Part shown: positions 1 through 13,879 of the stretch, piece by piece
Layout of the letters: every line of letters begins with the position of its first letter
Position numbering within the stretch: position 1 is the stretch's first letter
Assembly: GCA_914767715.1 (NCBI GenBank)
Contig: OU612065.1
Coordinates: forward strand, 16,614,001-16,678,000
DNA length: 64,000 nt
Origin: Membranipora membranacea
Taxonomy: Eukaryota; Bryozoa; Gymnolaemata; Cheilostomatida; Membraniporidae
Reading direction: 5' to 3'
The notes under the pieces: generated by a model
What the model was told of the DNA's origin: nothing
Databases searched by the model: none
The model's input: only the letters and a program-made list of their open reading frames with translations
Translations under genes and position numbers: made by a program

Positions 1-2671
1 TTTGGTACTCAGACTAGGTGAATTAGTTCAAGCCCTATGCTGCAGAGACGAACGTATGCCTCAACAGTTCGCACATGCGCAGACTGCCCAAATGGTATTA
101 TGTCCTATCCGGGAATCTTGACACAACTGGCGTTTTGTACAACTGGTATTTTGACATTGGTATAGTGTTCAGTGGTGTTATCACCTATGACATTATGGCC
201 CTGGAATTATAACAATGGCATTATGCTCACTGGCATATTGTCCCAATGGCATTTTAACTCTGGCATTGTGGCCGGGTACCACCTCACCTCACTCACTGTA
301 GGTGGAATCAATCGACATTGTTTGGTTATCTTGGTACCACAGTGAACAAACTAATTTAAAGGTAGTTGAGTTCCCAAACTTACAAGTCACCTCACCTGCC
401 TGACAGCCTGCCCAGGCTACACCTCACCTACAACTGGAAAGAGTAGCTTCCAATGACAAAATATATATAGGCCAATTGGATAATCATGATGGAATAGGCA
501 CAAACATAGACTTCATTTACATAAAAAAATATCCGTTGGAGGATTCATAATAAGCCGTGATACTCTAACAGTTGTTTAATCAATTACAATTGCGTTGCTT
601 ATAATCACTTCCAGGTTGTTTGATAAATGGTGCAATGCAGCGCATACAGATTAAACTTTGTATGATCGCTCAGGTGCTTGGCCTGCCAATGTATAAAATT
701 ATGCTGCTCTGTGCTCTGGCACCTCACCAGAACTAGCCGGAATATACCTATTCAACGCAACAAATCCAACACCACGTTGGCAATCGCTTGCATTTCTTTT
801 TCTGAAAAAAGTATCGCATCACTTTCAAGTTTTATCTCTGGTGCTCATTTTTGTTCTTTCAAATAATAAATATGCTATGAAGAAACACCAATCAAGTTGT
901 CTCCGGTCATTGCGCCACAATAATCGGTTTTCTAGAATTTTTCTGGCAGACTCTCAGCAGTTACATATTTCTATATATCTATATACATATATTTTTTTAT
1001 TTTGAGGCAGTCTTAGTTTTTGTCAAAAATAGGTCTCAGTACCGATCTCATATCGAGGTTAGCATATGGTTATTTCAGTAGTTATCTGTCTGTCTGTGAC
1101 ATAGATTAAAATAATTCAGCCGATCTAAGAATATATGATAAATGTATTTTTAGTGGCTACCAGATATTTTGATAGAATTGAGTAACTGGAAAACATGATT
1201 ATCACGCTAAAACCAGAAACAGACTTACAATATTAAATCTTGTGCTGCTCACGTTTGGACTAATTGGCCTATTGTTTGCTGATTAGCTTTAAAGCCACAG
1301 ATTCTATGCAGGACCAGGTAGCGCTATAAAATGATGATGGTCCAGTGTTAAACTGCTTCTAAGATCTATGTGCTCAGCACTTGTGAGTTATTGGCCCATA
1401 CAATGAGGGAGAATAAATCTTTACAGAGTGCAGGATCACTCTTGAAGAGGTCTAATTTGCAAATTTTTTCAGGGCCTTCAGTAAAATATTTTTCAGTGTT
1501 CTATAATAAAGAATGCTGAAGTCGCACACTAATTATTCACTGTTTCTGTTCAATCTGTTACAACGAACGAGGCAACAATCTTCAACAATATTTTTTATCT
1601 CTTCATGAAGAGGGCTGGAGTATCAACTAACACACAAAAACCTTTAACACTCTAAAAGAATTTTGAAAGATTGTGAATCAAACTCCACCTTTCACCATTT
1701 TAGTCCGACTACTTAACCAAAAGGCGAGGATTTTAAGTGTCAATAACGATACTTATTAGAGATTGGTTTACTACACCTCGCAAGATGGATCCATATGTAA
1801 ATGAATGTAAAATCGAATGTATAGTAATTTTTTTCTTTACTTTTATTTATTTATTATACCAAATACTGGCAACTAGAAGAGCCCTAAAAATGACTGCAGT
1901 GTAAGACCTGCCAGTTAGCAAAGTGACATACGCTAACCTCAAAAAAATCACTGTCCTAAGCGAACTAGCGTCAGCCTTATTGATATATTCAATGAAAAAG
2001 TCTTGAAAAATGGAATGTAGTAGGATACAACTTAAATTTGGGATTATCATATCGATACCTCATCAATTTCAGTTGTATATTACAGTAAAATACGACAATG
2101 CATCTGTAAATATTAAAAAAAAATTTATAATAATAATAAATGAACGTAATTCCCCAAGTTTGTACAATAGAAGTGTCGGAACAGTGAAAATAAAATTATT
2201 TATTGTGAAGAGATGACATTTACCAGCACAAAAAAAGAGGGACCCTCCCTGTGGGATCCTAGATAAACAGCTATGAAAGTTATGTTGTGATAAACATTCA
2301 CCAGTAAGTAAATCATCACCATCATAATGACAAAGCAAATCTTTATAATGAAGTATAACAAAAAAGATAAAATTGAGCCTATGCAAATTATTGCATTTTT
2401 GCAAATCAATATGTTGATTTTCTGTCAGTAACTGTAACTGCCAATTATTATAGAAGGGCAGGCAGTTGAGCACCATAATTAATGTCTATCCATTGCCTGT
2501 CTTTGCAAGCATCGTCGTAAGTTGGCACTAGATTTTACCAAAAAACTATATGCATGATAATTCCTGAGTATTACTACCAAATTTCGGTCAGAAGAATAAC
2601 TCTTTACTTTTATTTAAATGGAATAATGACAAAATTTAGCAAAAAAAACCTATGAATTTGCAATATGGTTG
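1..2671. other. Non-coding stretch downstream of the SLC34 gene
   Basis: No coding exon, RNA gene or recognisable domain was found. The open frames here are short and have no family resemblance. The only structure seen is a degenerate short repeat at about 95-275, listed separately. The end next to 2672 should contain the 3' untranslated region of the minus-strand phosphate transporter. Confidence 0.5.
95..275. repeat. Degenerate ~16-bp tandem repeat (ACTGGCATTnTGnCC type)
   Basis: About ten diverged units of 13-17 bp follow one another, each built around a core like TGGCATTNTG followed by NCC or NCA. Variants include TGGCGTTTTG, TGGTATTTTG, TGGCATTATG, TGGCATATTG and TGGCATTGTG. Unit length drifts, so this looks like an old tandem array and not a young microsatellite. 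No function is evident. Confidence 0.55.
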
Positions 2672-5600
2672 TTACAATTTCGAGGATGAACCAGCTTGAC
2701 CAGTTTCAGCAGCTGCAATTGTGTCATTTTCCTGACGTATGCACTTTTGACAGCATGCACATGACATCATCATTCTAGTAATTACTCTATCAGCAGGTTT
2801 GAATGAATGGCAGCAAAGTGGCAAAAAATTCCATGTTCTGAGCTTAGCTGGGAGCCACTGTGGCTTCTTTGACTGAAGTACATTTATGATTGCAATGATG
2901 ATGAGTAACAAAGCTAAAGGTGCACCGAAGGCTAGTAAGTACTCCCACCCAGGTAAACTTAGCGCAAACACAAACGCTGGCAGAACGAAAAATGCTAGGA
3001 TGAGATATAGAATGGCGAACCATCGGTATTTGGCAGTTGTATCACCAAGCTTTTTAGCCATTAAAATTGGTGCTTTCCTCATGAATGGAATTGGGTACCA
3101 TAGAAGGATACCAGAAATATTGAAGAATAGATGGCACATAGATATTTGCAATGAGTTCTCAAGATCTTCACCATCCTGAGCTAGTGCAGCCAGTACAGAG
3201 GTGAAGGTCGTCCCGATGTTTGATCCCAAAGTAAGAGGATACATCCTTTCTATAGTAATCACTCCGAGACCACATAGTGGGGTCAGTGCAGATGTGAATA
3301 TACTGGAAGACTGTACAAGAATTGTAAGGAGTGCGCCGATCACTATAGCAATGTAACCTGTCCCGTATTTTCCACATGCACCTACATTTACAACAAAATA
3401 TCAAGTTCAGAGAATTCGAATGTACAACTTTATGCTTTGAGGGTTAAACTCTTGACAGTGAGTTTGCATTATGTACATGATGCAGGGCATGAGAACCAGT
3501 AAAAAAATTGTGTTAGCCTACCATAATACTCATTGAATTGCAGTGGATAGAAACCCAAATCAAGCATTAAAATATTTACCTGGGAAGTCTGCGTTGACAA
3601 ATTTCTTGAGAACGACTGCGATATGACCTTTGAACAAACTGTTGAGAATCTTGACGATGAGGATCAGGCATGTGCAGAGTATAGTGAGAGCAATAAATAG
3701 TAGGATGAGTCCAATCACCCAATCCTTCCAACCACCAGGTCCGGTAACATTCATAAACATAAACTCACCTACAATAAGAAAAGTTATAATTGATTGTAGG
3801 GACAAAAAGATATAGGAATACGTTAGTATGTAGAAAAAATAGATGTTTTTAATAATGTATTGCCATCAAAGTCTTGAGATTATTTGTCGCATTATTTCCT
3901 TCAATCAATAGGTTCAATAACAGATCTTGTGATCACAAGAAGCAGAACATGGCCCAGATTTTAAGGAATAAACTAACGGAATAACTTACATGGATAGTAA
4001 ACTGTATCATTCCCTGATCCAGATTTGCAAACGGTTGTGATTAACGATGTGTCTGGGTCAGTTTCGTTTTTTGCAATCTTTGCAATAATGCCGGTGTCCA
4101 CCTGAGGAGAGAGAAGCAATTTAAAAAATAATTTAAGGTTGTCTAGCAGGACACAAGATACTTTAATTATCTAGTTGCACTACAGAGCAACAGATCAATA
4201 ATATCAAATATTATTTTATTTTTGTTTGTCACCGAAAATGTTTTGAGTCAATTCGAACTAAGTACTCAGGTCTTACCAAAATTTATACAAATACAAAGGA
4301 AGTTTGTTTCGACAGCACATGCACATGTTCTTCTATCGGGTCAAAAACAGCCTAAACAGTATAATTGCTTTCAAGTATATGGCTAATTGAATATACTGTT
4401 TGACTTACTTTGATGACATATTTGGTGAAAGGCTCTGTGATGGCTTTAAGAAGCTTGATGTTCCCATTTTCATACTTGGTTAGGTGAAAAGACTCCACAA
4501 CCAACAGGGAGAGTTTTGTCAGATATCCTGTGGAAATTGATATTTGGCATATTTGACAACGTACAATTTTCATAAATGTTTTATAGCATGTCCTACTATC
4601 AATTCTTTCTGAGGAAACACCTATCTTCAATGTTTGAGCGTGATGTTTGAGAAAACAAAGCAGAAATGAAATTTTAAAATGGTCATACACGGTATCTACC
4701 TATAGCTAGCTCCAAAGGTAGTAGAATCAGCACACTCAGCCAGTTAAACATGTCGTGAATTGTAGCTCCACCGAATGCCCGACGGTACTGGTTTTTGTCA
4801 CCCGACTGTCCAATTGATACAATTGTGTTAGTCACTGATGTGCCTATATTTGCTCCCATAATGATTGGTGTGGCAATCTGTACATCGAGCACTGCAATAT
4901 AAAAACATGTTGATGGAACTTGAAACATGTATCTTGCAGTTGTCACATCGTATGAGCAGACAAATTCAATGACATGTTCTCAAATGCTACAATTAGCCAT
5001 CATTTCTTTAATTAAATTTTTAATCAACCTTTATTTCTATCAGGGAGGGTGGGATATCCCCTCTCCCACCCTCCCTGTTTCTATTATCATTTCAGGGATC
5101 AGACTGTCAAATACCCCAATATCATGGACTATTTTAGGGTGTTACGGGGAAATCTAACCTCTATATTGAGTCTAAGATGGTTTGTACAAAAAGTTTGTAC
5201 AGGTTTAGAAAAAAGCTTATAATATTAAAAGGGGTATAAATTATGTGGTAGTTGTGTTCTCGTCTGGTATGTATGGATAACTCGGACTTTTAGCTGCTAG
5301 TTTTCTAACTCAGAAATACTCTCTCCATGTGATTACAAGCCATACACACAAATCAGAGCCAACAAATTTGCTTTTACTCACCTGATGAAAGTGTTACTGA
5401 GACATTGCGACTAAAAATCAGAGTTGTCCATTTATACCAGACTAGAACAATGCTATCACACTAATTGTTGAGACCCCTTTGCATTTCTATGCTGTGGGAT
5501 ATCTGACAGTTTGAATGGGTGCTAATGAAAATTAAAACCAAAAGAATGGCTATTTTATCTGTGGGGAGGTAGGCATTGACGCACTGGCTTGAAGATCATG

Positions 5601-8600
5601 CTACATTGACATTGACACAGCAACTATATTAAATAGTTTTATAAATACAAAATCAATGCCATATGACTGGATTCTACCGGAGTCAGATAAGTTGACATGC
5701 CTATAAAATAGTCATTCAATGATCATATTTCTTTCAAGCACATCTTGAAACAGAACTTTGGTCTGACTTGACTATTGCATATACTCTGTTGTTCTCAGTT
5801 CAGGACAAATTTCTCACGTTCAATCAAGAAAATTGAAAATTCATATCTACCACACCCAACTCAATTCTAAAGTAGGAAATACAGCATTAACTCGACATCT
5901 GATGGCCAAGAAGTATTTTGGGCAGTCTCGATCATACCGGATGGAATTGAACAATCAGTTAATCACATTCTTCTATGTATTATTGTTTCTCATATTTGGC
6001 ATCATACTCTTCAATGAGCTTAGTTAAGTACTCTATGCTATAGTAAATACCAGCGTGAATTTATTAGTAGTAAATAATTATTGATTTTCTCTTACAATGC
6101 TAATGAACCTTCGATCACGGGCTAGCCATGAGGCACTCATACAGTGCTTACATGCTGCTGTTTCATCAGAACATGTACTGTAGTTCAATGCTGTCTACTG
6201 ACTACATTGTGCTTGCATAATGCATTGATGCTGTTATGCGTAAGCACTCTGATTTCACAAAGAAATTGATTTGTAAAAAGCTGTATGGGACCATAAAGCC
6301 ACGTGGCAACCATGCTGGCAGCGTAGAAGCCGGTATTTCTTGTTTTAAACCATGATTTAGGAATGAAAGCCAATAATCTGATGACATAATGAAATGGACC
6401 CAAAGACTATGTTTTGTAGAACTCGGATGAGGAATACAAAATAATAATGGAGTACTCAGGGTCTGCCATAATTTGAGGGCCTACCCTCACCTTGTAGGCA
6501 GACCGAAGCACTCCTGGTTAAACAATGGGACCAGTTTGGTAGTTGGCCACGGCAAGACGTCAACCCAGAACCTTCAAGACTGACCTTTCCACGGGCGAGT
6601 GTTTTGGTTTTTGTATGCTGGAATACTATTTTATAGGCTTGACTTTCAATATGATGTTGCTAGTCTGAGCCCCACAGACTCTTGCCCCCTCCCCCGCCTG
6701 ACGGCCCCCTGGCCGGAGAATGATGTTACAGTTGTAATCAGACTTTCCCTGTTTGTCCTTGAGGGGCGGCTTTGAATGAATATCAATTCATATATTACAG
6801 TTATATTATGTACAGTTTGATTTACATGATCACAAACAAGAGTACTCACATCTTGCTCCCACCATAGAGACGACAATAGATGTGGATGTAGAACTGCTCT
6901 GTACCAGCACTGTAGCCAGCACTCCGATCATCAAACCAGCTACAGGGTTCCTGAGGATCTTGCTGTTGGCAAATACTTGACCCGCTGCCTTTCCTGATAA
7001 AAAAGCAGATATAAACTTGTTGAATTTATGGACACACACAGAACATAGCGGGCATACCATTTTCATTGACGGTTTTATTTGAAATAATATATGGAAACTA
7101 GACTGAAGAGCATAGATATGATATCATTTTAGTACAACTCCCAGAATGGTTTTCCCTCTATCTACCCTTTTCCGGCTTGATGTCCCCTTTTCCAGCTATA
7201 ACTGCACTTTCCAATTGTCCATCAGCAGGACTAGTATGGTTGTTCCTATATATCACAATATGCCACCAAGCTGGGATCCATTTTGAAAATTTTACTTTTG
7301 CGGCAGTGACACAACTATTTCATGTCCACAAAAACTGAAAAATTACATATTGATGCCCATAGGAAAACAATTATTCAAATAGTGCCGTTATTCTATCGCA
7401 ATGCATAAATGAATGCCAATTACAGAGACTCTTGCCAAACCATCCATGTAAACACCACTTTCAGGTAGGAGACCCTTCAAAACCAGGATCTGGTTTGGTT
7501 TGATTGGTATCTGGACTCAGATGTATTGTAGTTGATGATGAGGGTTTTCTAACCTATCAGATTCTCACTCTGAATGGTGGGCCCCAGGCTATCTGAATAT
7601 TGGAGTTACATCATCATCAGATGAAGCGTAAGGAGCCATTTTTTTTAATCCTCTGCAGTCTTATAATTTTACAGTGATGCAATATTATCTCGCCCCTATT
7701 CACCACCAAAAGCTCTCTTCCCCACATAGATGTGATTCATGTGATTGATTATAGGGAAAAAAATAAACAATTTGAGTCTAAATATCACTTTGGATAAGTT
7801 ATTTCATTATTCTGATGGTGCCGTAATGTCATCAAATGTAATCAAATTTATGCTTATGACATACGCTCGTGGCAGCCCAGGGTGCATCCCGGCGCACAGG
7901 GTGACACATGTCATTTATGAACTGGGTAGCCGTAATTTGAAATCTAATTTAAAGAACTTGACATTGATTGGTGCCGGGATGAGTTCTTGGTCCTTCCGAC
8001 TTAGTAACATTCAAATTAGCTTTGTACATAAAGAAAGCCAATGAATTCTCTCCTCACCTCCAAGAAGTCTGAATGCGGAACTGAGAAAGTCCAGAGAGCA
8101 GATAAACATGTAAAGTAGGGCAATGAGAGCCACCTGTCTGAAGATGTAATTCCATAAAACTCGCTTGACTTTTCCTCCAGTTGACAAGTCTAAAAACAAA
8201 ATTCATCAATATAAATCTTTTGGAAAAAAATTGGTAAGGTAGCTGTAGGCACTGAATATAGATTAGTTTTTTAATTGAATGTCACAGGACCTCATCAATA
8301 TTCGCTCAATGTTAGATTGTGGTTTACCTTTCCATGGTACAGTTTTCTCAACAAGGTCAGTGACAGACCATGGGTCGTCCTCTTCTAGCTCAGTCTGAAT
8401 ACTGCCTGAGCCTTTGGACTCCTGAAACAGAAAATGTGTTACATCATTTATACACCCGATAGATATTTATAATATTCTCACAATAAAAAACATAATAAAT
8501 AAAAACTGTTCTGAAGTCATGTAAACAAATCCGCCAGTTATTATTTTTACATTAGTACTTACATTAGAATATGAAGGGGGTCTGTGAGCATATTCTGTCA

Positions 8601-10190
8601 ACTCCGCAGTGCTTCTGTATTCATCTTTCGACTGTAGAAATAGCAAACTGGGAGTTAGAACATATACTTTGGACTAAATTTAACAGGTTAGCTAGAAAGC
8701 TATGTTAATATAAGTTTATTAGCAATCTCATCAGCCTTTACTGAGAAAACCAGGCTTTACATGGGATACACAACAGGAGGCTCACAATTGTGTTATGCGA
8801 CCATATCTCTAGCCTTGTCACGCGGCTACCATAATATCAACTGGGATAAAGATGAATAACGCTGTCTGTGTCAGCAACTACCACAGAGAGGTAATATATT
8901 CCCATCACGAAATTAAAATCTGGAAGGTCTCCTGGTCTCAGAATAGAATGATTACATAATGATTTTAGCAGTAGCCCCTTCTTGGGAACACTTGTAAATA
9001 GATTATTCTTACATGACACTGTTACGGTGTTAAAAGCTTCTAATAAAGCTCCAGAAGGACAATCTAAACCAATCAAAACCAAACATGTTGCTACCACTAT
9101 GCTCTCATGAATGATCATAGCTTCCGTTGGTCAGTTGTTTCTGCTATCAGGCTTATTACTCGATGAAATTGTAACAGGATTCACCAGGATTGAAATGTGA
9201 ATAGCTGAACACAGTATAGGAAATTAGACCATCAAACACCTACGTAAGGGTAACGTCCTATTTTATTGTGCCTATTCTCATTAATAAAGGTCAGTGGATT
9301 AGCTACTGCATAGTGACTGTAGTTCCAACTATAGCGCAACAGACACCACATGATGAGCTTATAGTTTGTCTAGCGGGTAAATCAACATAGTTATCACAAG
9401 ACGTTAGACAAAAATAAGTACTACTGTATGAAATTATTGAGCCACATCTATAATAAATTATGCAGATCGCTTATTGAATTGGGGTGGGATGATTGTGAAA
9501 TTGATCTCATAGTTAGGAAGATAGTTAGGAAGAAAAGGCGATTATAGACTTGATAATAGACAACTCAAGAATCATCGGACTCACGGGATTGAATATGAAA
9601 AGTTTTCTTTAAAAGTTCTCACAAGTGTGATTATCGGTCAAGTTACCAAATATAAACCATAGAGTCAATGTTTTTTTAAAGTTAGCGATCTAATCAATAG
9701 CCCAGTAGCTGTTGTTTAATTAAATAAGACTTTTTAACATGAGGATTACTATATATATGCTATTAGTAGAAATATATCCTATTCAAATGGCAAAAAAATA
9801 GTGGCTCTGTGGTAAGGCTAGTGAACTAACTGATGCAGTTTGGTGTCATCAAATTAAAATGTTATGAAAACAGAGAAACATATTAGAGTATAACGAAAGT
9901 CTGTTACAGAAATTTGATTATCACTTTTTATAAAGAGATGATCAGGCGCATGGGATACTACATAACGCAGAGAAACAACATAGGGGCATCACCACAACTT
10001 ACCTCCTCATTCTCAAGGGGCGAACTAGTTATAAGTGGCTGAAAAATATATTAACAACCACACTCAGATCGAAATCCTGACGTACAATCAATGGAATCGA
10101 AAGAATTAAAAATAAATATTACATTTTGATTAACGGTTGTGATGCTCCCTTAGGATTCAAACTTACTTGATTGACAGCTGTCTCCGACAT
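2672..10190 (-). CDS. SLC34: SLC34-type sodium/phosphate cotransporter (NaPi-II), complete, 11 exons
   Basis: This plasma-membrane carrier imports inorganic phosphate with Na+. Exons in coding order: 10167-10190, 10003-10038, 8563-8631, 8328-8421, 8058-8189, 6850-6993, 4700-4891, 4409-4527, 3990-4101, 3580-3768, 2672-3381. They join in phase to 606 residues, close to the family's usual 600-690. Both inverted-repeat signatures are present: QSSSTSTS in exon 6 and QSSSIFTS in exon 11. Other hallmarks are [15 protein letters not shown] in exon 7, NADFPG at the end of exon 10 and LGSNIGTT in exon 11. The N-terminus has the DDPW motif and PWK typical of the family, and the tail is cysteine-rich (SCACCQKC), as in NaPi-IIb. 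The large extracellular loop (exons 8-9) is short but keeps two cysteines. The start is the MSETAVNQ exon, the first in-phase Met. The 1.96-kb intron between 4891 and 6850 holds a hairpin and a dispersed repeat. The orthology class within SLC34A1-3 is not assigned. Confidence 0.93.
5041..5077. repeat. Perfect 14-bp inverted repeat in an SLC34 intron
   Basis: The arm CAGGGAGGGTGGGA at 5041-5054 is exactly complementary to TCCCACCCTCCCTG at 5064-5077, with a 9-base spacer. The arms are purine-only or pyrimidine-only and G-rich, so a hairpin or a G-quadruplex would be possible in the RNA. It lies in the intron between SLC34 exons 6 and 7. Confidence 0.75.
6661..6715 (-). repeat. Dispersed G-rich repeat end, copy A
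   Basis: Read on the minus strand this ends in GGGGCAAGAGTCTGTGGGG followed by CTCAGACTA. The same arrangement occurs near 19079-19117 and 50439-50480, so it is a dispersed family and probably the end of a transposable element. This copy is in the SLC34 intron. Confidence 0.5.
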
Positions 10191-10372
10191 TGTAGCATCC
10201 ACAGTGTTATGAAGGTTGATATGATTGTAAAAGGATAGACAGGATAGAGTGGGTGAGAGGGGTATAAAGGATGGGTAAACTATGAGGCTATCCCAAGATG
10301 CACCTACGGCAATCACGTATGCTTTCACTTGCTATGAGAGAAAAATTCTGAAATATTACGATATATTCAATA

Positions 10373-10380
10373 CCTTTATA
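10373..10380 (-). promoter_or_regulatory. Possible TATA box of the SLC34 gene
   Basis: The minus strand reads TATAAAGG here, about 185 bases upstream of the SLC34 start codon at 10190. A TATA box at this place would put the transcription start near 10345 and give a short 5' UTR. AT-rich matches are common in this sequence, so it is only a candidate. Confidence 0.3.
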
Positions 10381-10499
10381 TAAGAAATGGTACACATGTA
10401 ACTGACTGTATTATATAGGCCGCTGTGATTGGCTGGATTCATTAAGGCATGACTAGCGCATGCCCTTGCTGTTGCAATGTATGTTTATATTTGTAAGTT

Positions 10500-11640
10500 C
10501 ATATTTGGTCTCAATCTCTGAGAAATAAAACTGTCTCTGTAGGGTGCTCTGTAAAAATTATTAAAACTGTTGATTCTGTAAAAATAAATGAAATGATAAG
10601 ACCATAAAAAAATACTATTACTATTTGAAGACACTATTTAGGTATTTGATACATTCTGCTCTAAAACATTTGGCACGGATCTGCACGCGGAACTTGACTG
10701 ATTGATATCTGCCTGACGGCAGCTGGTTAAGACGGAGTAGTGGTTCATCTTCGGTGGCAATCATACGGAAGCTCTTTACTTTCAGTATATTAGAGTAAAG
10801 GTCGTCTACGGGTGTGAACGTAAGTTCGCCTGATAGGTAACCTGCAGTTCTTATCACAGATTTTAACTTTTTCTTAGAGTCTGCGCTCAGATGACTATAT
10901 AGCACAACCAGGTGGTAGGTGATTACTGACTCTATGGAGGACTTGTAGCAGGTCGTTATTAGTTTCTCAGTGGCACCGAGATGGTATAGCTTGGCGATTA
11001 TATGTAGCCTTGGGCGAGCTTTCGCTGTAGTTTTCAAGGTGTTCAGAGTAAAATCCAGTTTGTTGGTAATAATGGTGCCTAAGTATGTAAATTGTTCTAC
11101 TTGCTCAACTGAAGTATTGTTTACAAGCAGTTGTGGGTAGCTTGGGTTATCCCTTGCATTGCACATGACCATTTCTTTTGTTTTCTTTGCATTGAGTATT
11201 AGGTCATTATCCAACGCACCATGAGTTGATGGTATTAGTCATTGTTTGAAGTTCAGATGGCTGGTTTTCTGTCAACAATTCAATGATCACAGTGTCGTCG
11301 GCATATTTTACTAGTTTGATGTTGCTTGTTGATGGCATATCGACAACATAAAAGGAGAATAGCAGTGGGCTGATGACCATCCCTGAGGGCTTCCAGTTGA
11401 AGTGCTCAATGATTTTGACGTGTTGAGTGATGTAATAACTCGCTGTGTTCTATTTGTAAGGAAGTTATATAGCCAGTTGATATATATATATATACTTTTA
11501 TTGTCAGCAATGTTAGGATTGATGTAGTAGCTATCGAGTTTGCTGATTATTGTGGCAGGATTGATGGTGTTAAAAGCACTAGAAAAGTCTATAAAAAGAG
11601 CTCGGACCCGATTTTTAGCAATCATAGTTTACTCCTCCGT
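10500..11640 (-). pseudogene. 5'-truncated, frameshifted LINE reverse transcriptase
   Basis: This is the C-terminal part of a non-LTR retrotransposon reverse transcriptase. The upstream piece (about 11625 to 11370) has the palm signatures FIDFSSAFNTI and NRTQRV, then GSPQG. The frame shifts after GSPQG. The catalytic YADD is still visible in another frame at 11294-11305, and the thumb and C-terminal region continues from 11214 to 10621. Everything 5' of the palm (endonuclease, RT fingers) is missing, the usual result of incomplete target-primed reverse transcription. An AATAAA-like signal lies in the 3' flank near 10525. The motif layout resembles the Jockey/CR1 group, but the clade is not settled. 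It sits just upstream of the SLC34 promoter region. Confidence 0.85.
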
Positions 11641-13879
11641 TCTTTTAGGAATTGATCACAAAGCAAGGTTTTACTTTATTGGAACATTTATCAAAACAAA
11701 CGCTTTGTAAATGAATATTGCAAGATCATTGGCATCATTGCAATTAATCTCAATACATCAAAAACTGAACACTAAAATCTGAAGTATAGACTTGGAAACA
11801 TGCCAGTACCACCCGATGGTGAGTACCTGAACGGTACTGCTGATACAGTTGTCGTTATGTCATGTAGAGATTAGTCATTCTTACAATTAAAAATCAGCTT
11901 TTATGCTAATGCAGCATAATGTTATGGAAATTACCATAGACTTAATATTAATTGATGGGTTTATTATCATCAAGCATAAAACCAAAATACATTACCCCAT
12001 GTTTAGTGCATGACTCTTTTTTTTTTAAAACTTGCTTCACACATACAGGCCGCAGATACCAAGACTGGGTTGTAAACCCTCAAAAATTCTGATGTAATAT
12101 GATACCAGGGCTGTGCCAGCTGTCAATCTCTTTCCTTTGTCTGCCCTCATGTCAATCAAATTTAACACACTGACCTAACAGTACTAAACACCATCAGGTT
12201 TCGTTACTTGTAAAAGTAATTTCTGGGGCGCTGTAAATAAGTTTGATGTTCTGGTTATCTCCTCCATCAGCAATCTGATTTCAGAGTTACAGCGCACACT
12301 GTGATGTCACTATGATTCGACTTGGTTGTATTGCATAAGTTGGAAGAAAATATTGTGCCCTGCGTGGATGCACTACAAAGGTAGATAACTAAATGATAAC
12401 ATAATAATAAGCGTAATAATTATTATGAAACTGATCATAACATGTGGGAGCCAGCTAGAGGACTCAGCTAACCCAAAAGAGCTTTTGAGTTTTCACCAAT
12501 TGTGAAAATGTAACGTAAAGTCACAATTAATTGCCTGACCATAACATGCATTGGTCTCTGTGACATGGATACCTTTTTTAAATTATATTTCAACTTTATA
12601 AATGCTGTTTTTTTAAACATCTCTTTGTAAAGAAATGAGAAGTCTCTATTCGATACACGTGTTTGTTTTTGTCTGTTTTAATGCCTAACGAAACGAACTG
12701 TCTAAATCAAGTTATGGCTGTGAACATACAAATAGCAGAAAACAATTTTTTATTTATTTTGACAAAAATCAACTCATCATCAATCAATATTGAACCCGAA
12801 AAGTCAATGTTTACCAATCTTACCCCAGAGGTTTGCAAGGATCCACTTTATCAAATCCTTGAAGCTATGTTATTTCCTGGTTGGCAAAAATTAAATCTGA
12901 ATTTTGAAGAAGGAAACCACTAATCTGATAATTATCCTCACTGCCAATGATCGATAACCTATGATTATTAATTGAAGCCTTGAAAGATCATTTTAAAATA
13001 TACAACAAACGCATGACACAATCCTATTACTACTCCAATCACACCCGACCACAACATGCCAAAATTAAAAAAAGGGAAGTGAACATGAAATCACACTGCG
13101 AAACTGATCTCAGGGTAGCAAAGGTTCAAAATGTCTGTAGCTATTCTGGTTTAGGGTGTTTTTGAATGATTTATTATGCATATTCCCTGGTCTACGACCA
13201 CAATACAATTACTATGAAATTTACTAGAGAATACTCAGAGAACTAAGTGGTAAGCTAAGATATGGTAGTTGCTTACTGGATTAAAAAATTTCACCCGCCC
13301 TGCATGGAAATCATTAAATATAGAAAATTCTGTTCCCATGTAGATAGAAGACTTTATCATAAGCCTTTCAAAACGATCATATATAAGTGGGGTAAAATTG
13401 TGCAGATTAAGGTTTTTTAAGATGTTACATGTAAAGATGCTCTACTTTGAGCAAGAATTTATCTAACTCTCAGCAAGGATTTCTATGACCCCTTCCTCTG
13501 AGTAAGAAGGCTTTGTAGTCTTTGCTCCGACGGCTGCCAGACTATTGCGACAACCTAATCAGAGAATTCAGACCATGCCATCAGGCAGCTCATTTCCAGT
13601 CATTCAAGGCCTTTTGAATAACTTAAGGATATTACCAAACAATTTGAATCTAATCAGTGAAAACCGGAGGAGCTTGTGTATGTTCTAACAACGTGAGAGA
13701 TTTGCTCATTTTACAAATTCATTCAAAAATTCATTGCGTAATTAATTTGAAATTTAAAGTGTGATATGTCACATTATAAAGACAATCCCGGCCAATCGAT
13801 CATAATCCAAAAAAACAAAAAAGTAAAAACTTGATATATGAAAAGCTGCGGAAAAATCATGACGTGCTACGCAGAGGAA
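11641..13879. other. Intergenic stretch without recognisable genes
   Basis: Nothing supportable was found. Open frames at 12663-12923 and 12980-13165 lack recognisable domains, splice context or neighbours that would support them. The sequence is AT-rich and includes the likely 3' UTR of the GT31-like gene near 13879. Confidence 0.4.

Noticed and set aside
2069-2476. 135-codon minus-strand open frame as a gene or last SLC34 exon
   Set aside because: The SLC34 stop at 2672 is already reached in phase, and the translation shows no family resemblance.
12663-13165. Two plus-strand open frames as a small gene
   Set aside because: Low-complexity AT-rich translations without domains, signal peptide or consistent splice phases.
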